From: Aphidius gifuensis
Lineage: Eukaryota > Arthropoda > Insecta > Hymenoptera > Braconidae
Reading direction: 5' to 3'
NCBI RefSeq assembly: GCF_014905175.1
Contig: NC_057790.1
Location: 22,036,469 to 22,100,468, forward strand
Length of the DNA stretch: 64,000 nucleotides
The notes under the pieces are model-generated. The model saw nothing but the letters and a program-made list of their open reading frames with translations. It had not been told where the DNA came from and ran no database searches. Numbering within the stretch: position 1 is the stretch's first letter; every line of letters begins with the position of its first letter. Shown here in pieces: positions 24,819 to 36,800 of this stretch. Both the position numbers and the translations under genes were made by a program.

Positions 24819-27800
24819 TTAAATACATAATTCAACTGTTCCTTGTCCACAATTTTTATAATTATCCAAGATAGGATAAACTTCATCCTGAAGAAATTCA
24901 GTAACTTGTTGTGGTGAACGTCCAACAAATGTTGATGGATCCAATAGTGTATCAAGTTGATCAAGTATTGGCTTGAAATATACATCATTTTTAATACGTT
25001 CAATTAAATCATTATCAAGACCATGTTGTTTAACTTGTGCCCCTGCTTCATGTGATAATACACGAATTTTTTCATGACAAATTTGTCTATCACCACCAGC
25101 TTTAACCATAGCCATAATAATATTTTCACTAGCCATAAATGGTAATTCTTGAGCAATACGTCTAGCAATAACTTTTGGATAAACAACTAAACCTTCAGTT
25201 ATATTTTGTAATGTCATAAGAACAGCATCAGCAGCAAGAAATGCTTCAGATAATGATATACGACGATTTGCTGAATCATCAAGAGTTCTTTCCATCCATT
25301 GATTTGCTGCTGTTTGAAGTGCATTACCAACAATTGTCATTAAATGACGAGCAATACCACAACAACGTTCAGATCTCATGGGATTTCTTTTATATGGCAT
25401 TGCACTTGAGCCAATTTGAGTTTTTTCAAATGGTTCTTCAAGTTCTTTATTACTTGCCAATATTCTAATGTCACTACATATCTAAAAATAATAATTTCAA
25501 ATTTATTAATAATCTGTTGACGAAAAAAAAAATATTTATAGTTTAAAATTTAAAAAATCTACCTTATTTACAGTTGCACCAAGTGATGCAAGTGCATTTA
25601 AACATTCAACATCAACTTTTCTACTATATGTTTGTCCAGTAACAGAATAATAATTATCAAAACCAGCCATTTTAGTTACAAGTGAATCTAACATTTTAAC
25701 TTTTTCATCATTACCATCAAATAATTGTAAAAATGATGCTTGTGTACCAGTTGTACCTTTAACACCACGAAATTTTAAATCATTTCTAGCACGTTTTATT
25801 GCACGTTCATCCATTAATAAATCATGAATCCATAGAGTTGCTCTTTTACCAACAGTTGTTAGTTGAGCTGGTTGAAGATGAGTATAAGCAAGTGCTGGAA
25901 GTGATTTATATTCATCAGCAAAACTAGCTAATCTCTTAATAACACCAGCTATCTTTGGAAGAATAATATCAAATCCAGAACGAAGTATTAAAAGATCCTA
26001 TAAACAAAAAAATATCAGTCAATTAATTAATTAATTATATTAATATTAAATACATTAAAAAATTATTAATAATTTATTTTAAACTTACAGTATTATCACC
26101 AACATAACAACTTGTTGCACCAAGATGAATTATTGGTGCAGCTTTTGGACATTGTTCACCAAATACATGAACATGTGCCATAACATCATGACGAGTTGCT
26201 TTTTCTTCTTTTGCAGCTGCTGAAAAATCAATGTTGTTTACATTTGCTTCCATTTCATCAATTTGTTCACGAGTTATTTGAAGACCCAATTCCTAAAAAC
26301 AAAAAAAAAACAATCATTCAATTATTATTCTGTATTTAAAAAATTATATTATGTATATTATAAAACGCATGCGTTGAAAAAAAAGATATTATACTCATTT
26401 TTCATATCATGATAATCATTATCCCCCCAAATATGTGAAACACCTTATCTGATAAGATAAAAAGGGCTTGGTTAATATGAACAAATGATTTTTACACGTA
26501 GATATTATTATTCATCTCACGTTGAGAGACTCAATACACCTGTTTAACATTTGATTAATTTTATTTTTCAATTATATTTATTGTTTTTAATAATCGTAAC
26601 ATCATGGCGTCTATATTTACAATTGCCGGTATCACAATAAAAGCATCTAAAATGGTGAGATTTAAATTAATAAAAATATTTAAAAATACTTTTAATATCA
26701 AGTGTTGTAAATTATTTATCAAATAGTTTATATAAAAATTTAATTTTCATGTATTTTAAATACATTGGAACATTGTCAGTATGATTAGTAAATTAAAAAA
26801 ATTATTAAATAACATTTAATGAATAACAATTGTATTATTAAATAAATAAAAAAATTGTGAGTCATATTTTTTTATGTGTGTCATATCAGCAAACGATAAA
26901 ACAAGTTGTTTGTAAACTGATAAATTTTCATAGATGACACACGTTCACAACATACATCATGAATAGAAAAATATAATTAACAAAAAAATATTTTCCACAT
27001 GATGAAAAAATAAAAAACTAATTTAATTATTGTTGTGGTTTTTTTCAGATAATAAATTTAATTATATTAATTCTATATCGAACTGGATATGGTGGTGAAT
27101 TTTTGGGTGTTGGTGGTACATGGAATTTAAATGAAGACAAAAGTCCAGATGTTGAAATTATAGCATCCGGTGTATTTGTTGGATTTTTCATTTACACTGG
27201 TGTGGTACTTGTTAGTTATGCATTTGGAACATTGGAACACAAGAAGACCATTGTTGTAAATATAAACAAAATTGTATTTTTAATTAATATAAAAAAAATT
27301 ACTATGTTTCTTTAAATTAAATTAATATTTTTATCAGGAAATCATCATGAATTTTGTTGGAATGTTTATGTATATTGCTGTTGGAGCAATTGCTTTGCAT
27401 TACTGGTTTGGCTATCAATCTGAGCATAAATACGTGCATGTTTCATCCGAAAGACAAGTAAACAATAAACAATTATTTTTAAATAACAATAGAATAATTA
27501 ACAAATTTGCTAACTTAAATATTATTTTTTTCTTTTCAACAGATTGGACTGACTCTTGGATTTCTTTGTATATTACAAGGTGCAGCATATCTCATGGATT
27601 GTCTTCTTACAATTTTTTTCTTTGCAAAAGATGATTTTAATTAACCATTCAAAATTTATCCTTAAAAATTAACAAAGTATTATTATCTTTGTCACAAAAA
27701 AATTCATAAAAATACTTGACAAAAAAATATTTTTAAATGAATGTATTTTATAATATTTCATAATAAAAAAATTACAATTTTTTTTTTGTAAATTGTATAA

Positions 27801-30800
27801 TTATTATGACTGTTGTTGTTGTTGTTTTATTTAAATTTTTTTTCAAAATATTTGAGACAAAAGAAAGACGTTAAATTTACATATGTATTGATAATTTATG
27901 TTGAAAAAAAAAAAAAAGATAATTTTTCAAATGGATAAATGTGGAGCTGGATCATTAAAAAATATTAATTTTCTTTTAACAGTAGCATGTTTAGTATGTG
28001 TATTTAAAAAAGTATTATATTTTGAATTTAATTCTATGATAAATTTTTAATTGAAGGGAATAAATTGCATGTGCATTGGATTTTTGGTTCAGTATGATTA
28101 TTATAATCTTCCAAGATGGATATGGACAATATACAATATAAATTCAATAACATACACAATTATTTTAAGTGGAATAATTATTTCACATGCACTTGAAAGA
28201 GATAATGAAACAATTAATTTAATATTTACATGTATTGGAACTTTGGCTTTTTTTATTGGTGGAATATCAGGATTTATTGAAGAAAATTATTATGAACCTG
28301 TTGATTCAGCTAATGGACCAGATCAAAATTATTTGGCCGGATGTATGACAGGTAAATTCATCATTCAAATACAAACTTTAACATTCAACTTTAACGTTAA
28401 AAAATTATTTTAGCTGTTGCTTGTATAATGTTGCTTCAAACAATAATAATATTATACAAAAAAAAAAACCTAACAAATCAAGAATAATACCTTTCACTAA
28501 ATATTTTAATAAAAAAAAAAAACAAAAAAAAAAATTAGATAAATAATAAAATCAGTCAACTTCAGATGAATATAAAGAAAAAAAAATCAATTTATATCAT
28601 TGAGATAAAAAAAAATGGATAGTCCAACATTGAGAAATGTATCATATCAAATATCATCACAAAAAAAATTAAATTCAAAATTATTTAAATGTAAATTACT
28701 AAGCCTGGTAAGATGATAATAATAAAAACAATAAAAAAAAAAATTAAATTTTAATATTCAATTATTTTAAAATAGATAATTTCAATTGGAGGTACATATT
28801 TAATGATAACATTACCACTACAATTTATTGATACAAATATAGTTGCTGCTTTTGTACCAGCATTTACAACTGGCTACATAATCATCAACACGTGTCTTGG
28901 AATTTCTTATTTTCTCAATCATTTTGATTCATTAATTGTAAATAATTAATTTATTATAATTATTAAAATAATAATAATAATTTATGTTGTTATTTTGAAT
29001 AGGAAATATTATTTTCTGTCATTGGTTTACTTGGTAATTATACATGTGGTTTTTATCTATTATGGGAATGGATAACTTGGCTAACTCAGATAATTAAGAC
29101 TAATCAAGTTGGTCGTTCTGGATACGGGTAAGATATAATTAACCTAATATCATCTGTGATTGAAAATAATTTAATAATTAATTATTTATGTTAATTAGAT
29201 TGGACTACTTGGCATTGTCACTAGCATGTTGTTTTAATGCAACATTAATGTTTTACCAATTAATCATTGTTTTTAAAAAAGTCAATACTCCAAATGTAGT
29301 TTAATAAAAAAAAAAACATCTAAATTATAATATAGTATATAAATGATTCATTTGTTTAAATATTATTATCAATGATGATCTTGGTCTTGGTCTAATTAAC
29401 ACACATGCTATCATCATAATAATATACATATGAAAGAAGACAATAATTCGTAGTGATGATCCAATTGATCTATGCGACCTCATCATCATCATCATCATCA
29501 TTCTACGCTTACTTGTTCTTCTCTTCATCATCATCTTCATTTATTTTTTTTTAGTATTATTATTTTTCTCTTTTAATTCTTATCGCCCACATGAATGAAC
29601 ATGAATGAACATTACTTAATTTATTTTTCAAACTTGATAAACATATTATTTCTAAAACAACAAAAATAATTTAATTATGAATTTAGTATTTAAAAAAAAT
29701 TATTATTCAAGAGACTACATATAGACAAAGAACTATTTCTTTTTTTATTTAATTTTAGTTCAGGTATAATATGAGTATAGTATTATTAAAAAATGCTGAC
29801 TATACGACGACGACCCTATTCTTTTTTTTGTGTGTAAAGCAAACCAAGCGTGCAGGTAAATATTCAGGTTGAAGCTTTGATGAAAATGAAAAACCTGAAT
29901 AACAACGGATCAATATACAAAGTATAGTTTGACTTTTACCATCAGGTTTACACCATACTACTACTATTACTACTATTACTACCTGTTTATTTATTTCTTT
30001 AAAGTCTAATTCTTTTTTTTTTTTTTTATTATGAAATCGGAGTATAGCTTGAACACCCTAGACCCCACCAGAACTAACCAAGGAATGTTGCTGTTATTTC
30101 GAATTTTTTTATAATATTATTTCTCTCATGTTGAAGGGAAGTCCCGTTATCATCATACTTTTATATTTTTCACCACAATCGTGTTAACACATTTTATAAT
30201 AATAATAAGTTAAAAAATAATTATCTGATGTTAAATACTATCAAGCATGTAATACGTTTGGAATAAAATAAATAAATTATTAATAATATATTTAATTTGT
30301 GATAATAATGAAAATTTTAAAGATGAGATTTGACGTTTATCAAGCATTTCTACCTTATGCTTTAATAAGTCAGGTAGTTATTCCCTCCTACTTTTTTAAA
30401 AAGCCGGATGTTTTTTTTATTTTATTATATTTTTTATTCTCATCAAGCAATGTATAATATATACACAACTGAACATATAGTATACGGGAGAGACTTGCCT
30501 TGCAGGAGTCGCCCTGAAAGTTGATTCTCTTTTCCCCGAGACCCACTTTGTCCTCATCTTCACTACGACCACCGTCGAGGAGACGCCGTGTCATGCTCGA
30601 CGTTCCAGTTTAACTTGCAACGCGACACGGTTACGTGCTTACATTCCAAACTCTATTATTCATATAAATATATTTTCAATATACAATTGATAATTATTTT
30701 TAAACTGCTTCTAGTTTGTATTATCAATATATATTTGATATTTTTAATTTAAACAAACAATCAATTATCATAGCAAGAACAAAGAATAAACAAAGTTTGT

Positions 30801-33800
30801 TTATTTGTTGTTTTTTGGAGTAATTGTTTTGATGATTAAAAGTGCATTGATAAAATCCAGTGTTTGTAAATTATTAAAACTGGTAAGTTGGCAAGTGGGT
30901 GTGTATATATTTTTTATAATTTTAATTTGAAGCAAAGACGAGGCCATTAAACTCGCTGACACGACTTTCTAAAAACGCATTTGGTGTCTTATTTTTTTTT
31001 TTTTTCATTTAACTCTTCTTAATATTTAACTCTGTGTAAGTTAATACTTGAATATTAATTTCTAAAATTTTTTCAAATTAATATATAACAGGTTGGCAGT
31101 GGCTGATAATTAAAATTTGATAAACTGGAAGAACGTGGTGGTAGATCAAAACGAGTCAGGATGGCTGATGATTCATTATCACAAGTTACAATTCCAAAAG
31201 ATCGAAGTGGAACTATGCATAGAATACAAGTTATCTTGAAAATTGTTCAAGTGGTAAGAGTCAACACACAAATATTCAATAACACATTATCAACACTTGT
31301 TATTTGATTAATGATATTTAATTTTATGTAATTTATGTTTTTTTATTTCTATTAATTTTAGTGTCTTGCAATACTGATAGTTGGTATATCAATTGATCCA
31401 CCATTCAATCATTTTCAAAGAATATTCAATAAACCACGAGCAACAGTTGGTGATATTGCTATTATTTATACAGCAATTATTGGCTATATGATCATCAACA
31501 TGCTATTTTTAATTGGCCATGTACTTGGTGATAGAATTCCAAAAAAAACGGTAAATAAAAAAAACAAATAATTTTCTTATTTTTACATGTGTTTTGTTTA
31601 ACACAATATTATGCAACTATCAACATAAAATATTTTTTTTTATGTAAATATTTTACTTGTATTTTTTATTGCGCAATATATTTTCATTTCATCTTCATTT
31701 CCGTTTGATGAATATTATAATTTGTGTCAATAAAAACATACAATCATTCATTCATTTTATTTTAAATATTTTTCCATTAATAATTATATTCGTTCTGCTT
31801 AACAATAATTATTTAATGCCAAAGACTACGCCCTTGTTGTTTTTTTTTTTTTTTCATTTCCAAGCAACATGTTGTTACACACACACAGCTGAGTCATATT
31901 GCAATATGATTTTTTGACTCATCAAACTGTGACGATATAATATCAATAACTTTTTAAAATATTTTAATTGTTTTATATTTCAGTTATTATTATTCAGTTC
32001 AGTTGGTGCTGTTTTACACATTGTAGCAGCAAGTATGATGATTCACACTTGGAGAAAAGTAACTGGAGAATATCACAACAATGCAATTCACTCAAGTCAA
32101 TTGTATAATAATTTATTTATGACATCAGCAATATTGACATTTTTAAATGCTGCATTATTTGGAGGTGATGTTGTTTTTACATTGAGATATACGTAGCAAG
32201 ATAAATTGCGACAGTACGATGATGAAAATGAGGATCAAACAAATCGTTACTGATCGCATTAATGATTTTACAATTAATAATATTCATATCAATAATAATA
32301 AAATTAAAAAAGCAATTAAATTTATATATGATGTACAACGCTGTAACCCAAAGTTCAAATATCTTATGGTTAAATTAATCCGTCCACCTTTTTATACATT
32401 CAATTAATTAATTTACTAATTAATCAATTATTTATATGCATAATAATAATCAACAATACGTACAACAATTTTTTCAACAACTATTTTATGATTATATCGT
32501 CGTAGTGCTTCAAATTTTTAACAAAAAAAAATATGTTGTAAATATAATTAGTATTATTTTTATGTATTTTAATTTATAAAATTAAGAGATACTCGAGCCC
32601 CGAAATAATCCGTCCATGGAAATTATTAAATTTATGTATTAGTAATTAATTAGAAATAACTTTTTTTTTTTTTTTAATTTTTAATTTTACTCATTACAAT
32701 TTAATAATTTCTAAAATTTATAATAAAATATATTTCTGTATTTATTTAATTAGAATAAATTTGTTTGAAAAAAAAAAAGAAAAAAAGTAAATAATAATCT
32801 ATTAATTTTATTAAAAACAATTGATAAACGTTTTTTTTCATTTGAAAAATGTTCAAAACGTTAAATAATAATTATTTTTTCTTAATTTATTATTCTTTAA
32901 TTTATTAATAAATAAATATAATGACTTCACGAGCAAGATCAAAATATTCTGAAGATAATCAAAGACAATCAAATTTACGAAAAAAAAATACATTAAATAA
33001 TCAAAAAACTAATGCAGTATCAAATATGAATTCATTAAATAAACCAATAAGACTATTTCAATTTGTAAGTAAATTTTAAAATATCTATTAATCCAAGAAG
33101 AAAAAAAAAATCAATAAAAAATTGTATTTAATTAATTTAATTAGCTTACGTCAATGTTGCTATTTGCAATAATATTATTTATGATTGCTTTGGATAAAAA
33201 ACCATTGAAAGAATTTTCACTGATAATGCTGATAACATTGACAGCATTTTTTCTCATCTTTGTTACATTTGACATATTTTGGCAGTTAACTGGAAGACAA
33301 ATGCATGATTCACCAGTAAATATTTACTAATAAATCATCATCTCTATTTAAAAAATATAAAAATTTTAATTTTCCAATTATTATTTTAGATTTTTTTGGT
33401 ATCATTTATGGGTATGATTTTTTTTGGTGTAGCTGGTATTTTACTAGCTGCTTGGTGTAGTTCTCATGTGTTAGATTTTTGGGCAATTCCATGTACCCTG
33501 GGGCTTTGTTTTATCAATAGTATATTATGTTTTGTTGAAGTATTACAATTATTCGCGTGAGTATAAATTTTTTAAATTAAATTTCTTTTAAATAAATAGA
33601 TAAATAATAATATCTTGTTGATTAGATTTTGGAAACAGAGAATGTCTTCTTGTTATCCATTATCATCACGTGGACCACCAACAGAAACATTATTTAGCAA
33701 AGCTGGTCATTTTGCATACTCAAACAACCAGGTATATTTCATAAATAATCATCATCATAAAATTAAAAAAATAATAAATTTAACAATTATTTAGATTGAC

Positions 33801-36800
33801 ACATGTGAAATGGCAACAAGTGTTAGTGGTGGTGTTTGTATTGATCCTAAAATTGATCTAGTTGTGGCTGAACATGGTGCAAGAAAAATAAATTTATGTA
33901 AAAGACGTCAGTACTTGGATAAACATGTTAGTGTACCTGAATTTGCTATTGTAACAACAACACAAGTACAAACAGAAAGTGGTGCAACAAGTCCAGCTGA
34001 AGCTCAGGTTAATAAACAATTATATTTTATAAATTAAATAATAATAATTGTAAATTAATATATTATTTATGTTATTCATTAGACAACAAGAACTGAGTAT
34101 AAAGAAAGTTTGATTCAAACTCCAGATGAATCACATCTTACAACTTCATGTCGTTCACCACTTTCAACACAAGCAACATCTTTTCCAGGTCATTGTACTT
34201 CTGTTTGTCCTGCATCTGTTGTTATTCTTCGAAGTGGAAATACTTGTTGTGGATCGTTAGTTTATTTATTTTTATTTTTTAAATAATTTAATTTTAAAAT
34301 GGTTGTTAAATTTATCATGTGTTTTTTTTTTAAAGCTGCAATTGTGGAGGACAACATTGTGAAAAATCACCACAACTTCATTATCTCAATGAATCACAGG
34401 ATCAAACTTTTTTTAGCAATTTAAATGCAACAAAAAATCAGTGGGTTGAAACATCACAAGATACAAATTTACCAGAAACAAGTGATAACAGCAATAGGGG
34501 TAGATCTGAACGATCAAAAAAAAATATTCATCATGTTTAATTTAAAAAAATAATGAATAATTATAAATTAATATTTATAATTTTTCAAGTTAAATAATTT
34601 TAAATATAATTTAATTATTAATTTTACAAAAAAACAACTTGGCGTTCATTAAAGTGTGTGAGAAAAAAAATATAAAATTAAAGCAAGCGAGACAAGACGG
34701 TTCTAATCCGTCTTGCCCCGCAGAAAAAAAAATATATATATTTATAAATAAATAAATTAGAGACATTGAAAATTGTTAGAATGATGGTGGTAGTGTCAAA
34801 TTTTCAGGATTAAAAATATGATGGAGGTCGGAGCCTTCTTGTCCCGCTCATGCTTTGATTCTCATCGTCACAAGTGAACGCCAACAAGCAAATTAAGTAG
34901 GTTTTAATAAAAAAAAAAAATTATCAATTAATTAATTGATGTTTTATATATGGGGGAATAAAAAATTTATTTTATTTTATTTTTTAAAGCTTCTGGCCCA
35001 TTTGTGTTACCAAAATCAATACGAACATCTCTTGCACAACCAAGAAAAACTCAAACAACTCAAACACAAGTTTATCGGAATAAATCAACAAATAAATCAG
35101 ATGACAGTACAAGTGATAAAGTAGAAAGGTAAATAATATATATAAATAAAAATTTAATATAAATCATTTAATAATTTATTTTTTTAATTTTTTAGAAAAA
35201 GATCAAAGTCCAAATCAACTCCAGATCAAACACCAAATGAATCAACAAAAAGTTCACTATCAAAAACACCAGAAATATTATCAAAAAAAAGTGATAGATC
35301 AATAATTGATTTACCAATTGAAGAACATGAACAAAAAACATTAGAAATTGAAGAAAAATTAAAAGAATCATTATCAAAAACAAGTAGTAAAAGAATAAAA
35401 CCATTGTACAGAGAAAAACCATCAAAAAGTCAACGTACAAGTGATGATATTGATGAATTAAAATTATCATATCATTCAATTAATAAATTAAATTATGAAA
35501 ACATTGATTATGATCAAGAAATAAGACCACGTGATGAAATTTCATGGTTAAGTGGTTTTGAAGAGTCTAAAGATGATACAGATGATAAATTTGAGCCAGA
35601 AAGTTTAGATAATTCAAGAAGAACAACAACAACTAGTTCAAAAAAAGCTCAATTTTATCAAAGAAGTAATGAATCTAAACGTGATAGTGATAAATTTGAA
35701 CCAGATAATTTAGACAATTCAAGAAGAACAACTGTTGGATCAAGACAAGCTCAATCTTATCAAAAAAGTATTGAATCTAAACGTGATAGTGATAAATTTG
35801 ATCCAGAGAGTCTTGATGCATCAAGAAGAACAACTGTTGCTTCAAGACAAGCTCAGTCTTATCAAAAAAGTATTGAATCTCAACGTGATACAGAAGAGCT
35901 TGATCCAGAGAGTCTTGATGCATCAAGAAGAACAACTCTTGCTTCAAGAAAAGCCCAGTCTTTTCAAAGAAGCAGTGAGTTAAAACGTGATACAGAACAA
36001 TTTGATCCAGAAAGTATTGATAGTTCAAGAAGAACAACTGCTGGTTCAAGACAAGGTCAGTCTTATCAACGAAGCAGTGAATCAAAACGTGATACAGAAC
36101 AACTTGATCCAGAGAGTATTGATAGTTCAAGAAGAACAACTATTGGTTCAAGACAAGCTCAGTCTTTATACAAAAACAATGAATCAAAACGTGATACAGA
36201 ACAGCTTGATCCAGAGAGTATTGATAGTTCAAGAAGAACAACTGCTGGATCAAGACAAGCTCAGTCTTTATACAAAAATAATGAATCAAAACGTAATACA
36301 GAACAATTTGAACAAGATAATTTAGATAATTCACGAAGAACAACTGAATCTGGATGGACTCAATCTTCCCAAAGATCCAATGAATCAAAACGTGATACAG
36401 AAAATACAGATAATTCACGAAGAACAACAGTTAGTTCAAGACGAACACCTCAATCATTTCAAAGAAGTATTGATACAGTAACATCACCAATAAAATTACG
36501 ATCATCAACAAGCTATACACTACGACAAGAGACACCAAGATTATCAAGTGTTGATGAAGGAAGTCCACAACAAATAGGTTATTCATCAAAAACACCAAGT
36601 AGAATATCACTTGTTCAAAGAGATGATGCTGAATTTATTGGATCATTTCATGCACCAATTATGGAGTCACTTGATGAAGCCAACGAAGAACAGCAGTCAA
36701 CGTATGATTAAAAAAATAAAAGTAACACGATAAATAATAAATTATAAATTAATAGAACAAAAAAAAAAAAAAACAATGGACTGAAAATAATTTTCTAGGC

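Noticed and set aside
34699..34709. tRNA-like T arm (GGTTCTAATCC)
   Set aside because: No acceptor stem, D arm or anticodon arm can be built around it, and the stem is 8 bp rather than 5, so it is not a tRNA gene.
35777..36427. Antisense and alternative-frame ORFs in the tail of member E
   Set aside because: They arise from the ~90-bp in-frame repeat; the sense frame has the biased Ser/Arg/Glu content and splice continuity.
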